The translations under genes and the position numbers were made by a program. A DNA stretch of 54,379 nucleotides from Limosilactobacillus kribbianus (lineage in GTDB: Bacteria; Bacillota; Bacilli; Lactobacillales; Lactobacillaceae): positions 1 to 54,379 of the forward strand of contig NZ_JAOVYZ010000007.1 in NCBI RefSeq assembly GCF_026413145.1. Reading direction: 5' to 3'. This document shows positions 25,294 through 34,903 of the stretch, piece after piece; within the stretch, counting starts at the first letter, position 1, and every line of letters begins with the position of its first letter. A model generated the notes under the pieces. That model made no database searches and was not told where the DNA came from. It worked only from the letters and a program-made list of their open reading frames with translations.

Positions 25294-25798
25294 TGTGTGC
25301 CTTTACCCGCATCAGTTGTCGTTCTTCCAACCGCTTCTTCAATGCCGCATTGATGTTTGCTGGTAGATAGGCGGAAATGTCGCCCCCGTTAGACGTCACT
25401 TCCTTCAGCAGACTGCTTGAGAGGTGCTGATACTCCGGCTTAGCCAAGAAAAAGACGGTCTCGCACTGGTCATCTAAGAAGTTATTCATCGCCGCAATGT
25501 CACGTTCGTACTGAAAGTCGGTGTTGTTGCGCAATCCCCGCATCAGGTAGTCGGCCCCGATCCGATTCATCAGGTCCACCGTCAAGCCAGTGGCGGTGAT
25601 GACCGAAACGTTGTCCAGACCGGCAACAGCTTCCTTGATTTGAGCCACCCGTTCTTCCACCGTAAACAACGGCTTCTTGCTGGTATTCGTCATTACGGCT
25701 ACCGCTAACTGATCAAAAAGGGCGCTCCCCCGCTTGATCAGATCAAGGTGTCCCAAGGTCAGTGGGTCAAAACTCCCCGGAAATACAGCTACTTTCAT
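25277..25798 (-). CDS. coaD: Phosphopantetheine adenylyltransferase
   Basis: Fourth step of coenzyme A synthesis: joins 4'-phosphopantetheine and ATP to dephospho-CoA. The 173 residues include the nucleotidyltransferase signature FPGSFDPLTLGHLDLI at 6-21 (a T/HxGH-type motif), RGLRNNTDFQYE near 89-100 and the second ATP motif HLSSSLLKEV. It lies 6 bases after rsmD and overlaps sepM. Confidence 0.97.
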   Translation of the reverse strand: MKVAVFPGSFDPLTLGHLDLIKRGSALFDQLAVAVMTNTSKKPLFTVEERVAQIKEAVAGLDNVSVITATGLTVDLMNRIGADYLMRGLRNNTDFQYERDIAAMNNFLDDQCETVFFLAKPEYQHLSSSLLKEVTSNGGDISAYLPANINAALKKRLEERQLMRVKAHNEKAR

Positions 25799-25804
25799 CT
25801 TAAA

Positions 25805-26365
25805 CTACTCCTTTCGAAAACGATAAATCGTTAGCACTGTGATACCGTATGTTTGCCGCCGTACAAAGGCAAAGTGCTCGAGATCCGCTGCCGGCAAACC
25901 GGCCTCCTGGTTGGTTTCGGCCACGATGGTCGCTCCATCATTGAGCAAATTTAACTCCACCATCTTAGCCAAATCCTTTAAGATCTGTTGCTTAGCATAG
26001 GGCGGATCGAGGTAAACCAAATCAAAGCACTCCCCTTGATGTCCAAGCATCCCCAGGGCCTTTCTGGCGTCCATCTTGTAAACCGTGAACTTATCAGGCT
26101 GCTTGGTCACACTAATATTGTGCTGAATCGTCTTGATCGCCTGGTATTGGCGATCGATTAAGGTCGCGTTGGCAATCCCGCGCGACACTCCTTCAATACT
26201 GAGGCCCCCGCTACCGGCAAACAGGTCCAGGCTCTGGCCCCCGTCAAAATAAGGACCGATGATGTTGAAGAGCGCTTCTTTAACCTTGTCGGTAGTTGGT
26301 CGGGTGGCCATTCCGGGAACTGCACTTAGTTTCCGGCCCCGAAAATCACCTGCTACTACTCTCAT
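25805..26365 (-). CDS. rsmD: 16S rRNA (guanine966-N2)-methyltransferase RsmD
   Basis: Methylates G966 of 16S rRNA. The 186 residues carry the SAM-binding motif LDLFAGSGGLSIE near 45-57 and the catalytic DLVYLDPPYAK near 115-125. Its ATG overlaps the ylbG stop by four bases (ATGA), so the two are translationally coupled. Confidence 0.95.
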   Translation of the reverse strand: MRVVAGDFRGRKLSAVPGMATRPTTDKVKEALFNIIGPYFDGGQSLDLFAGSGGLSIEGVSRGIANATLIDRQYQAIKTIQHNISVTKQPDKFTVYKMDARKALGMLGHQGECFDLVYLDPPYAKQQILKDLAKMVELNLLNDGATIVAETNQEAGLPAADLEHFAFVRRQTYGITVLTIYRFRKE

Positions 26366-26646
26366 TTTTTGTCATCCTCATCGTGTAATTTATAGAGACC
26401 GGTCATTTCCAGATCGGTCAGAGTGGGGTCCAGATCCGGCCGATATGATTCCTCAACCGATCGCACCGCTCGCAACTTTTGAATTTTTTCCTTCACCGGC
26501 GCAACTTGGTCCTGATCAACATACAGAATCACGTAATGCATCCGCCGCGATACATAGCGCACAATGCCATAGCGCCGCAGCGTCTTGATGACGCGGTTCC
26601 CATTAATGTAGACCACAAGAGCCCGCCGGGGTGTCAACTTAAACAT
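26362..26646 (-). CDS. YlbG family protein (DUF2129)
   Basis: A 94-residue small cytoplasmic protein conserved in Firmicutes beside rsmD and coaD. The features are the opening RRALVVYINGNRVIKTLRRYG and the later MHYVILYVDQ. There is no known catalytic motif and its function is unknown. It overlaps rsmD by four bases and follows ftsW by 12 bases, the same order as the B. subtilis ylb region. Confidence 0.9.
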   Translation of the reverse strand: MFKLTPRRALVVYINGNRVIKTLRRYGIVRYVSRRMHYVILYVDQDQVAPVKEKIQKLRAVRSVEESYRPDLDPTLTDLEMTGLYKLHDEDDKK

Positions 26647-26658
26647 AATACCATATCC

Positions 26659-27873
26659 TTATTTAGTCGTCAGAAACGGGGAGCCCATTTCCAGGCGCCG
26701 TTTGTTTTGCTGAATACTGATGTTCATGATAATACCAACCGCTGCGGACAGGACCAGCATACTGGAGCCCCCGTAGGAAATAAAGGGGAAGGTCACCCCG
26801 GTAATCGGCAGTAGACCTAGAACCCCACCGATGTTAAAAAGGGTTTCGACGCTAAAGAAGGTCGCCGTCCCGTAGCAAATCAACGTCATATAGAGGGAAT
26901 TGCTCCGGACCCCTAGCTGGATCATCCGGCAGATTAAAATCAACAGAAGGATCAGAATTGCACTCACACCAACCAAGCCCAACTCTTCACTGGTAATTGA
27001 CATAATAAAGTCGGTGTTGGGTTCGGGCAGGTAGCCCATCTTCTGAACACTATTTCCTAGACCAACCCCAAAAATTCCACCGTTGCTGATGGCGTAATAG
27101 GAATTGACGAGTTGGCTCCCCGAACCGCTGGCATTACCGAAGGGGTTCATGAAGGCGATGAATCGCTGAGCCCGGTAACCACCATGGATCCAGCCGTTAA
27201 TGATCGCCTGCTGGAGCCCGATGTACAAAACCAACGGCACACCGACGATCATGGAAACCCCGAAGGCCCAGCGCATATCGCAGGCCAGAATCATCACCGC
27301 GATGATTGCAAAGTTAATCGCCACCCCACCAGTGTCGGGTTGAACAAAAATCAGTATTAGGTAGGCTCCCGCTACTACAAGCGGACCGATCGACGACTTG
27401 GTTTCCAGGAAGTGGCGACCATGCTGCCGGGCCCGGGCCATTCGATCAGCCAGGTAGAGAATGAAGTAAAGTTTACAGAACTCCACCGGCTGAATGTTGA
27501 CAGGACCAAGGTTGATCCAGCCGCGGGCCCCGTTGACGGCCCGGCCGAGGATCAGAACTATTACTAAGAGGAAACCCATAATTATGGTTGAGTACTCCAG
27601 AAACTTGCGCTGACGAAAATGCTCCAGGGAGTAGTTGGCAAAGAAAAACATTACCATTAGGCCCAGGATAACATAGAGCGTTTGCTTCACCAAATAGGCC
27701 TGGGGGGTTCCACCGTTTTGCATCTCAATTCCAGCACTAGACGAGTAGACCATCACAATCCCCGTGACACAGAGAATCAAGTAGGGTACCATCAGGTAAT
27801 AGTCCCAGGAACGCCAATTCTGTTTTAACTGCGACCAGGCGAAATGCGGCCGCTTGATTTTTAGTTTTTTCAC
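26659..27873 (-). CDS. ftsW: Septal peptidoglycan glycosyltransferase FtsW
   Basis: SEDS-family polymerase for septum peptidoglycan, working with a class B penicillin-binding protein. About 404 residues with ten membrane helices. Conserved family segments are MVYSSSAG near 40, the VNGARGW loop, LPEPNTDFI, and the C-terminal PFISYGGSSM. The frame extends to a TTG at 27891, but a GTG at 27873 lies seven bases after AGGTG and starts the usual Lys-rich opening, so I prefer it. Assignment to FtsW rather than RodA rests on the ylbG/rsmD context. Confidence 0.93.
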   Translation of the reverse strand: MKKLKIKRPHFAWSQLKQNWRSWDYYLMVPYLILCVTGIVMVYSSSAGIEMQNGGTPQAYLVKQTLYVILGLMVMFFFANYSLEHFRQRKFLEYSTIIMGFLLVIVLILGRAVNGARGWINLGPVNIQPVEFCKLYFILYLADRMARARQHGRHFLETKSSIGPLVVAGAYLILIFVQPDTGGVAINFAIIAVMILACDMRWAFGVSMIVGVPLVLYIGLQQAIINGWIHGGYRAQRFIAFMNPFGNASGSGSQLVNSYYAISNGGIFGVGLGNSVQKMGYLPEPNTDFIMSITSEELGLVGVSAILILLLILICRMIQLGVRSNSLYMTLICYGTATFFSVETLFNIGGVLGLLPITGVTFPFISYGGSSMLVLSAAVGIIMNISIQQNKRRLEMGSPFLTTK

Positions 27874-27909
27874 TAAAGCACACCTGCTCAAAATAAATTG
27901 TCTTGTCTA

Positions 27910-27915
27910 TTATAG
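27910..27915 (-). promoter_or_regulatory. -10 element of the ftsW operon promoter
   Basis: A perfect TATAAT on the minus strand with a TGC extension lies about 37 bases before the ftsW GTG. The -35 is poor, which fits an extended -10 promoter. Confidence 0.55.
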
Positions 27916-27929
27916 CATTAGAATAGACT

Positions 27930-27965
27930 AAAACCCGAAAAGCATCGTTTTGCTTTTCGGGTTTT
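27930..27965. terminator. Terminator of typA
   Basis: AAAACCCGAAAAGCA is the exact complement of TGCTTTTCGGGTTTT across six bases, with T-runs on both strands. It lies just after the typA stop and before the ftsW promoter. Confidence 0.9.
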
Positions 27966-27985
27966 ATTAAATCTTAGGCGTTTGA

Positions 27986-29830
27986 TTACTTCCGGGAAGC
28001 AGCACGACGGCGCTTAGCTTCCTTTTCCCGGGCATTCGTGTTCAAGATCTTCTTGCGCAGGCGAATGTTCTCTGGAGTAACTTCACAGTATTCATCCTCG
28101 TTCAGGAATTCGAGTGATTCTTCCAGTGAGAAGTGGGTTGGCGTCTTAATGTGAGCCATTTCATCGGAACCAGCGGCACGAACGTTGGTCAGGTTCTTCC
28201 CCTTGGTGATGTTGACGGTGATGTCGTTTTCACGGCTGTTTTCACCAACAATCATCCCTTCGTAGACTTCCGTTCCTGGATCGATCAGCAGTTGACCACG
28301 ACTTTCGATTCCCATCATGGCGTAGGTAGTTGCCTTCCCGGCATTCATGGAAACCAGAGTCCCCTTCTGCCGGCCAGGGTTCCAGTTCTTGATCACTGGA
28401 GCGTACTTCTCAAAGGTGTGGCTCATGATCCCGTAACCACGGGTCAGGGTCATGAATTCCGTGGAGTAACCGATCAACCCACGTGACGGTGCCAGGAAGA
28501 TCAGCCGCGTCTGGCCGTTCTCGCCTGGTTCCATGTTCTGCATCTCACCCTTGCGCTTGGAAAGGCTGTCAATCACGGCACCAGTGTATTCATCAGGGGT
28601 ATCGATTTGAACCTCTTCAAATGGTTCGCACATCGTCCCGTCGATTTCCCGGTAGATAACTTCTGGACGGGAAACGGACAGTTCGTAGCCTTCCCGCCGC
28701 AGGGTTTCGATCAGGATGGACAGGTGGAGCTCACCACGACCGGAAACGGTCCAGGCACCTGGATCATCGGTATCATCGACCTTCAGGGAAACGTCAGTCT
28801 GCATTTCCCGCTTCAGCCGGTCTTCCAGCTGACGGGCAGTGACAAACTTACCTTCCCGACCAGCAAATGGTGAATCGTTGGTCCGGAAAGTCATCCGCAG
28901 CGTCGGTGGATCAATCCGCAGTGGCTTCAGTGCTTCAGGATGGTTCGGGTCGGTTACCGTTTCACCAACGTTAATGTCTTCCATTCCGGAAACGGCAATC
29001 AGGTCACCGGCTTCGGCTTCCTTGATTTCCAACCGCTTCAGACCGAAGAACCCGAAGAGCTTAGTAACCCGGAAGTTCTTCTTGGTTCCGTCCAGCTTCA
29101 TCAGGGTAACATTGTCACCGACCTTGATCTTCCCCCGGAAAATCCGGCCGATCCCAATTCGACCAACGAAGTCATTGTAATCCAGGATGGCAACTTGGAA
29201 CTGCAGTGGTTCGTCGGAGTTGTCAATTGGAGCCGGGATCGTCTTGATGATCGTGTCGAAGAGTGGCTTCATGGTGTGCTTCTGCGTGGAAATGTCAGAA
29301 TCGTAGCTAGAAGTACCGTTCATAGCAGAAGTGTAAACCACTGGGAAGTCCAGTTGGTCTTCATCGGCACCCAGTTCAATGAAGAGGTCCAAAACTTCGT
29401 CGACAACTTCTTCCGGACGAGCACCCTTCCGGTCAACCTTGTTGATAACCACGATTGGGGTCAGGTGTTGTTCCAGGGCCTTCTTCAGGACGAAGCGGGT
29501 CTGTGGCATGGTCCCTTCAAAGGCATCGACAACCAGCAGAACCCCGTCAACCATCTTCATCACCCGTTCAACTTCACCACCGAAGTCGGCGTGACCTGGG
29601 GTATCCAGGATGTTGATCTGGTACTTGCCGTACTTTACGGCCGTGTTCTTAGACAGGATGGTAATACCACGTTCACGTTCAATGGCGTTCGTGTCCATGG
29701 CCCGATCTTGAATGCTGAAGTGTTCCGGCAGAGTGTCAGATTGCTTCAGCATTTCGTTAACCAGGGTCGTCTTACCGTGGTCAACGTGGGCAATAATCGC
29801 AATATTACGAATATCATCACGAGATTTCAA
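27986..29830 (-). CDS. typA: Translational GTPase TypA/BipA
   Basis: Ribosome-binding GTPase related to EF-G, involved in ribosome assembly and stress growth. The 614 residues are standard. G1 is AHVDHGKTT near 14-22, G3 DTPGH near 75-79 and G4 NKVDR near 129. The C-terminal domain special to BipA is complete. An AAAGGAAG site precedes the ATG. It is a single-gene unit between a TATACT-containing promoter region (29873-29878) and its terminator. Confidence 0.98.
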   Translation of the reverse strand: MKSRDDIRNIAIIAHVDHGKTTLVNEMLKQSDTLPEHFSIQDRAMDTNAIERERGITILSKNTAVKYGKYQINILDTPGHADFGGEVERVMKMVDGVLLVVDAFEGTMPQTRFVLKKALEQHLTPIVVINKVDRKGARPEEVVDEVLDLFIELGADEDQLDFPVVYTSAMNGTSSYDSDISTQKHTMKPLFDTIIKTIPAPIDNSDEPLQFQVAILDYNDFVGRIGIGRIFRGKIKVGDNVTLMKLDGTKKNFRVTKLFGFFGLKRLEIKEAEAGDLIAVSGMEDINVGETVTDPNHPEALKPLRIDPPTLRMTFRTNDSPFAGREGKFVTARQLEDRLKREMQTDVSLKVDDTDDPGAWTVSGRGELHLSILIETLRREGYELSVSRPEVIYREIDGTMCEPFEEVQIDTPDEYTGAVIDSLSKRKGEMQNMEPGENGQTRLIFLAPSRGLIGYSTEFMTLTRGYGIMSHTFEKYAPVIKNWNPGRQKGTLVSMNAGKATTYAMMGIESRGQLLIDPGTEVYEGMIVGENSRENDITVNITKGKNLTNVRAAGSDEMAHIKTPTHFSLEESLEFLNEDEYCEVTPENIRLRKKILNTNAREKEAKRRRAASRK

Positions 29831-29872
29831 AGCGTAATTCTTCCTTTCATATCAACCTAATTTCATCTTAAC

Positions 29873-29878
29873 TAGTAT
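29873..29878 (-). promoter_or_regulatory. -10 element of typA
   Basis: TATACT on the minus strand, 43 bases before the typA start. No good -35 is visible. Confidence 0.4.
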
Positions 29879-29900
29879 ACACTGGATTGAGACTGATTTC

Positions 29901-29929
29901 ATAAAAAAACTGTGACAAAGCCGTCACAG
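29901..29929 (-). terminator. Terminator of the inositol-phosphatase-family gene
   Basis: On the minus strand CTGTGAC pairs with GTCACAG across six bases, then seven T, 10 bases after the stop codon. Confidence 0.88.
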
Positions 29930-29938
29930 CCCCCACAA

Positions 29939-30706
29939 CTACTCGGTCCGGGTGAGGATGTCACGCGCGACCCCATTCGTTGCTACTAATACAAGATTAG
30001 ATGATAGCACATTTATTCCATCACCGTCAATTGATTTCACACTCAATCCCAATTCTTCCGCCAGAACTCGTCCGGCCGCCAGGTCCCAAGGCTTGAGCCA
30101 GGAAACGTAGGCGCCGAGCTCGCCGGTCAGGACGCCAATCATTTCCTTAGCCGCACTGCCATACATCCGCAAACCACTCGCCGCTTGGGCCACGGCCGGC
30201 AGATTGGCAACGTTGCGTAAAATCAGCGCACTGCTGACGGCGATCAGGCTTTGCCGCAGGGTGGTATCGACTGGTGGGACAAGCCGTTCTTCATTTTTAA
30301 AGACGCCCCAGTGATTGCCGCCATGATAAAGATCATTATTGACCGAATCCATAATGTAACCAAGCGTCGGCCGCCCATCAATGTAAAGGGCCAGCATGAT
30401 TCCAAAATTGTCATGTTGCTTTACAAAGTTCAGCGTTCCGTCCAACGGGTCTACGATCCAGACGTGCCCGGCAAGGTTAAGGACCTCATCATCGCCAATC
30501 CCTTCTTCACTAAGGATCCGGGCGGCGGGATCAACTTCCCGTAGTCCCTGGTTAAGGGTCCGTTCGTTCTGCCGGTCAATGCTAGTCACTAGGTCATTAT
30601 AATTGCTCTTCGTTGCCACCTGATAGGTACTATCCAACTGCGCGAGGGTCGATCGATTGACCTGGCGCAGCAACCTTTGCACTCTTGAGTCAATTTCTTC
30701 TAACAC
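29939..30706 (-). CDS. Inositol monophosphatase family protein
   Basis: A Mg-dependent phosphatase of 255 residues with both family motifs: WIVDPLDGTLNF near 83-94 and PWDLAAG near 204-210, plus LSEEG for the third metal ligand. Family members dephosphorylate inositol phosphate, NADP or PAP; the substrate is not clear here. It starts with GTG one base after the UPF0223 gene, so the two are co-transcribed. Confidence 0.9.
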   Translation of the reverse strand: MLEEIDSRVQRLLRQVNRSTLAQLDSTYQVATKSNYNDLVTSIDRQNERTLNQGLREVDPAARILSEEGIGDDEVLNLAGHVWIVDPLDGTLNFVKQHDNFGIMLALYIDGRPTLGYIMDSVNNDLYHGGNHWGVFKNEERLVPPVDTTLRQSLIAVSSALILRNVANLPAVAQAASGLRMYGSAAKEMIGVLTGELGAYVSWLKPWDLAAGRVLAEELGLSVKSIDGDGINVLSSNLVLVATNGVARDILTRTE

Positions 30707-30707
30707 G

Positions 30708-30992
30708 TTAATCGCCAGCCATCTTGATTGTCTTGGCTGAAGAATCCTGAGCCTGCTTGACTACTTGATACAAAACATAACCCGATTCTTTCTCAAATTC
30801 CCGGCCAATCTGTTTCTCTTCTGCCTTAGAATTTACGATTTGCTTAAATGCCCGATAACGCTTCAAGACTTCATCACGCTTAATTCCAACTTCATAGGCA
30901 TCCTCTACCGCGCGCAGCATTGCGATCACGGTCTCCATCTCCTGTGTTGACCATTCTGGATTCAACGGGTAGGAATAACTCTTGTTCTGCAT
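30708..30992 (-). CDS. UPF0223 family protein
   Basis: A 94-residue helical protein conserved in Firmicutes (B. subtilis YktA type). It has the typical opening YSYPLNPEWSTQEMETVI and the KRYRAFKQIVNSKAEEKQI segment. Function unknown. It is directly followed by the inositol-phosphatase-family gene, the same pairing as in other bacilli and lactobacilli. A TATAAT lies about 30 bases upstream (31022-31027). Confidence 0.9.
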   Translation of the reverse strand: MQNKSYSYPLNPEWSTQEMETVIAMLRAVEDAYEVGIKRDEVLKRYRAFKQIVNSKAEEKQIGREFEKESGYVLYQVVKQAQDSSAKTIKMAGD

Positions 30993-31021
30993 TCTAGAAC
31001 CCCCCTCAGCTTATTTATTCC

Positions 31022-31027
31022 ATTATA
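31022..31027 (-). promoter_or_regulatory. -10 element of the UPF0223 gene
   Basis: A perfect TATAAT on the minus strand between the pdh terminator and the UPF0223 start. The -35 is weak. Confidence 0.45.
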
Positions 31028-31061
31028 CAATTCTGCACAAGCGATTGGTGGATTTTCCTTT

Positions 31062-31108
31062 AAAATCCAAAAACGCGTTGCCATTTCTGACAACACGTTT
31101 TTGGATTT
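31062..31108 (-). terminator. Terminator of the pdh operon
   Basis: On the minus strand AAATCCAAAAACG-T-GTTG pairs with CAAC-G-CGTTTTTGGATTT (one G-U), an 18-bp stem, then a short T-rich stretch. It lies 18 bases after pdhD. Confidence 0.85.
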
Positions 31109-31125
31109 GATTCAGATGTTGATGA

Positions 31126-32553
31126 TTAGATGTGAGTTGGTAGACCCAGAGCAACATCAGCAGCTTCCTGAATTGGTTCATTAAGGGTTGGGTGTGGGTG
31201 AATCGTCAAAGCAACATCTTCAACGTTCATTCCGCAGTTAACGATTAATGATAGTTCACCAGCAAGCGTACTTGCTTCTGGACCAACAACCTGGGCACCA
31301 ACGACGTTCTTCTTTTCCTTCGTGTAAACGAAGCGAACAAAGCCATCTGGTTGGTCAAGTGAAACCGCCCGTGCGTTCCCAGCAAATGGGAATTGCGCAG
31401 TGGCAACTTCAATGCCCTTGTCCTTAGCTTCACTAGCAGTCATGCCGACTTGGGCAAGCTCTGGATCAGCGAAGCAAACAGCAGGTACCCCTACCCAGTC
31501 ATTAGCAGTGTTCTTACCGGCAATCGCTCCAGCGGCAGTCTTACCTTCGAAGAATGCCTTGTGAGCCAATGCTGGGCCGGGAACCATGTCACCAACAGCG
31601 TAGATGTGATCGACATTGGTCTTACCCTGCTTGTCAACGATAACCTTGCCGTGGTCGTCCATCTTGACACTCGTCATGTCCAGGCCAAAGTTGTCGGTGT
31701 TTGGCTTCCGACCAACAGAAACCATGCAGTAGTCAGCCTTGATGCTGCTTTCCTTACCGTCAACTTCGTAAGTTACCGTAACACTGGAGTCATCCTGCGT
31801 CGAGTTCTTGGCCATGGCACCAGTGATGATGTCAATGCCCTTCTTCTTCAGGTTCTTAACAACAACCTTAACCATGTCCTTGTCGAAGCCACCAAGAATA
31901 CTGTCAGTACCTTCAATGATTGTTACGTGAGAACCAAGGTCAGCATATGCACCAGCCAGTTCAGTCCCGATGTAACCACCACCGATAACAACAAATTCCT
32001 TTGGGATCTCAGGCAGGTTCAGGCCACCAGTAGAGTCGATAACCCGGCCTTCAAACTTGAAGTTCGGAATTTCCACTGGACGAGAACCAGTAGCCAAAAT
32101 CAGGTTATTCCATTCGATCTTCCGACCGCCGTCGAAGTCCATGAATTGCTTTGGACCAGACTTCAGAACCCGGAGTTGGTGGTCGTTGTCCATCATGGCA
32201 ACACCATCAATGATTTCAACCTTGTGCTTCTTGAGCAGCATCTTAACCCCACGGGTCATCCGGTCAACGACCTTCTTCTGCTTCCAGTCCTGGGTCTTCT
32301 TGAAATCAATCGTTGCATTGGTCTTGGAAACACCATAGGTGCTGGAATCCAATGTTTCTTGAAGACGATGACCAGCGGCAATTAAAGCCTTTGATGGGAC
32401 ACAACCAATGTTCAGGCAGACACCACCCAGACCTGGATCACCCTTTTCAATCAGGGTAACCTTCTGGCCTAATTCGGAAGCCCGAATAGCGGCAACGTAG
32501 CCACCGGGGCCCCCACCAACAATAACCGTATCTTTCTTTTCAACGTCAGCCAT
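31126..32553 (-). CDS. pdhD: Dihydrolipoyl dehydrogenase (E3)
   Basis: Flavoprotein that reoxidises the lipoyl groups of the pyruvate dehydrogenase complex, passing electrons to NAD. The 475 residues include the FAD-binding GGGPGGYVAAIRA near 13-25, the redox-active cysteine pair in GGVCLNIGCVPSK, the NAD-binding GGGYIGTELA, and the C-terminal HPHPTLNEP with the catalytic His. It is the last gene of the operon, 5 bases after pdhC, and is followed by a strong terminator. Confidence 0.98.
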   Translation of the reverse strand: MADVEKKDTVIVGGGPGGYVAAIRASELGQKVTLIEKGDPGLGGVCLNIGCVPSKALIAAGHRLQETLDSSTYGVSKTNATIDFKKTQDWKQKKVVDRMTRGVKMLLKKHKVEIIDGVAMMDNDHQLRVLKSGPKQFMDFDGGRKIEWNNLILATGSRPVEIPNFKFEGRVIDSTGGLNLPEIPKEFVVIGGGYIGTELAGAYADLGSHVTIIEGTDSILGGFDKDMVKVVVKNLKKKGIDIITGAMAKNSTQDDSSVTVTYEVDGKESSIKADYCMVSVGRKPNTDNFGLDMTSVKMDDHGKVIVDKQGKTNVDHIYAVGDMVPGPALAHKAFFEGKTAAGAIAGKNTANDWVGVPAVCFADPELAQVGMTASEAKDKGIEVATAQFPFAGNARAVSLDQPDGFVRFVYTKEKKNVVGAQVVGPEASTLAGELSLIVNCGMNVEDVALTIHPHPTLNEPIQEAADVALGLPTHI

Positions 32554-32558
32554 ACTTA

Positions 32559-33878
32559 TTAGCCCTCCATCATTAACAATTCAGGATCTTCCAGAAGCTT
32601 CTTCAGGTAGTTCAGAGCTTCAGTAGCTAATGCACCATCAATCAGACGGTGATCAACAGTCAGCGACAGCTTCATGTTGTGACCAACAACGATTTCGCCT
32701 TCGTCGTTAACAACTGGTTCAGTAGCAATCGTACCCATCCCGAGGATAGCAACTTCTGGTTGGTTGATGATTGGAGTGAACCAGCCACCACGCATAGAAC
32801 CAATGTTAGAAATCGTAATGGAGCCGTGAGCCATGCTTTCTGGGCTCAGCTTGTTGTCTTCGGCAGCCTGAGCGTTGTCGGAGATTTCCTTAGCAATTTC
32901 AAACATACTCTTGGAATCAGCGTTCTTGATGTTCGGGTTGTACAGACCGTGGTCAGTGCTGGTAGCAATCCCAATGTTGTAGTAGTGCTTCTGAACTAAT
33001 TCTTGAGTACTGTCATCAATGGAAGCATTGAATTCTGGGTACTTCTTCATCATTGCGATGATCGCCTTAACAACGTAAGGCAGGAAGGTCAGGTGAATGC
33101 CTTCATCAGCAGCAACAGCCTTGTACTTCTTCCGATTTGCCATCATCTTAGATACTTCGGCATTAGCGAAGACAGTAACCATTGGACTGATGTCGGCAGA
33201 TTCACGCATGTTCTTAGCAATGATCTTCCGCATGTTGGACAGCGGTTCACGAGTCTCGGCATCTTCACCAGCACCAGTGTAAGGCTTGATGGTGTTACCA
33301 GCCTTAGCAACAGGTGCAGCAGCGGTAGCAGCACCAGCAGCTGGAGCAGCACCGTTGAAGTTGTCGATATCTTCCTTCAGTACTTGACCGTGGTTACCAC
33401 TTGGTTGTACTAAGGAGATGTCAACACCCTTGTCACGGGCATACTGACGAACGGAAGGCATTGCCATAACCAGCTTGTTTGGCTCAGCAAGTGGAGCAAC
33501 GCCACCCTTAGCAGGTGCGGCTGGAGCAGCAGGAGCAGTGGATTCTGCTGGAGCTTCGGATTCTTCTTCAGCAGGTGCTTCATCAGCGTCACTGCCACCT
33601 TCGTCATCGTCACCTTCGACGTTAGTGCTTACGCCGTCCTTGCCATCGTCGATTTCAACCAGGTCGTCACCCTTTTCAACGTGATCGTCTTCCTTAGCAT
33701 CCAGCTTGGTAACGGTCCCGTCAACTGGAGATACCAGTTGGGTGGTGGACTTATCGGTTTGAATTTCTACTAATGGATCGTCAGCCTTGATAGCGTCGCC
33801 TTCCTTAACCAGGAATGAAGCAACGTCACCTTCAGTAAGGCCTTCACCCATTTCAGGTAGTCTGAATTTGTAAGCCAT
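32559..33878 (-). CDS. pdhC: Dihydrolipoamide acetyltransferase (E2)
   Basis: Core of the complex; moves acetyl groups to CoA. The 439 residues hold one lipoyl domain (1-80, lipoyl-lysine in QTDKSTTQL), an acidic Glu/Asp-rich linker then an Ala/Pro-rich linker, a peripheral-subunit-binding domain (about 138-172), a second Ala-rich linker and a catalytic domain with DHRLIDGA near the end. Some relatives have two or three lipoyl domains; this one has one. It lies between pdhB (45 bases) and pdhD. Confidence 0.97.
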   Translation of the reverse strand: MAYKFRLPEMGEGLTEGDVASFLVKEGDAIKADDPLVEIQTDKSTTQLVSPVDGTVTKLDAKEDDHVEKGDDLVEIDDGKDGVSTNVEGDDDEGGSDADEAPAEEESEAPAESTAPAAPAAPAKGGVAPLAEPNKLVMAMPSVRQYARDKGVDISLVQPSGNHGQVLKEDIDNFNGAAPAAGAATAAAPVAKAGNTIKPYTGAGEDAETREPLSNMRKIIAKNMRESADISPMVTVFANAEVSKMMANRKKYKAVAADEGIHLTFLPYVVKAIIAMMKKYPEFNASIDDSTQELVQKHYYNIGIATSTDHGLYNPNIKNADSKSMFEIAKEISDNAQAAEDNKLSPESMAHGSITISNIGSMRGGWFTPIINQPEVAILGMGTIATEPVVNDEGEIVVGHNMKLSLTVDHRLIDGALATEALNYLKKLLEDPELLMMEG

Positions 33879-33923
33879 ATTAATTTAACTTCCTTTCTAA
33901 TTAATCAGTAGGCAAAGCCGTGA

Positions 33924-34901
33924 TTAATAGTTAACTACTTGACGAGCTGCTTCTTCAACTTCCTTGGCACGTGGAAGCCATACATCTTCTGCCATTGGGA
34001 ATGGGTAGACAGAGTTAGGTGCAGCAACACGGGAGATAGGAGCATCCAGGTACATGATGGCACCTTCAGAAATTGCGGAAGCAACCTGGGCACCAACACC
34101 GGCCATCTTTTGAGATTCCTGAACAACTACAACGTGGTGAGTCTTCTTGATGGATTCAAAGATGGTGTCAGTGTCAAGTGGGTAGAGTGAACGAAGGTCA
34201 ATAACTTCGGCAGAAATGTTGTCCTTAGCCAGCTTCTTAGCAGCCTTGACAGCTTCAGGAACCATACCACCATAGGTAACGATCGTAACGTCATTACCTT
34301 CCTGAACAACGTTAGCCTTGTCCAACGGAACGGTGTACTTGTCGTCAGGAACTTCACCCTTAACAGAACGGTAAAGACGAAGGTTTTCAAGGAACAGAAC
34401 TGGGTCGTTGTTTTCAATAGCGGAAATTACCAGACCCTTAGCATCGTAAGCGGAACTTGGGGTAACTACCCGCAGACCTGGGATACCAACGAAGAAGTTT
34501 TCAAGGTCATCCCCGTGGAGTTCAGCAGTGTGAGTACCACCACCGTAAGGAGTCCGAATGGTGATTGGCATGTTCTTGGTACCATTGTATTGGAAACGAA
34601 CACGTGACATCTGTCCGGCAATGGAGTCCATTGCTTCAAAGGTGAAGCCCATGAACTGGATTTCTGGAACTGGACGCCAACCAGTAGCAGCTAAACCAAT
34701 TGACATGCCCAGGATCCCTGATTCAGCCAGTGGAGTACTGAATACACGATCTTGACCGTACTTATCTTGTAAGCCATTGGTGGCACGGAAGACACCACCG
34801 TTCTTACCAACATCTTCACCGAAGACCAGCGTCTTTGGATCTTCAGCCAAAGCAATGTCAATACCTTCAGTAATAGCTTTGATATATGTCTTTTTAGCCA
34901 T
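33924..34901 (-). CDS. pdhB: Pyruvate dehydrogenase E1 beta subunit
   Basis: With PdhA, decarboxylates pyruvate using thiamine diphosphate and acetylates the lipoyl groups. The 325 residues have the transketolase central domain with VFGEDVGKNGGVFRAT at the start, PLAESGILGMSIGLA, and the C-terminal transketolase domain with IDLRSLYPLDTDTI. It lies two bases after pdhA and is followed by pdhC. Confidence 0.97.
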   Translation of the reverse strand: MAKKTYIKAITEGIDIALAEDPKTLVFGEDVGKNGGVFRATNGLQDKYGQDRVFSTPLAESGILGMSIGLAATGWRPVPEIQFMGFTFEAMDSIAGQMSRVRFQYNGTKNMPITIRTPYGGGTHTAELHGDDLENFFVGIPGLRVVTPSSAYDAKGLVISAIENNDPVLFLENLRLYRSVKGEVPDDKYTVPLDKANVVQEGNDVTIVTYGGMVPEAVKAAKKLAKDNISAEVIDLRSLYPLDTDTIFESIKKTHHVVVVQESQKMAGVGAQVASAISEGAIMYLDAPISRVAAPNSVYPFPMAEDVWLPRAKEVEEAARQVVNY

Positions 34902-34903
34902 GA

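Noticed and set aside
28940-29860. 306-codon frame opposite typA
   Set aside because: Antisense shadow of TypA, with no family match.
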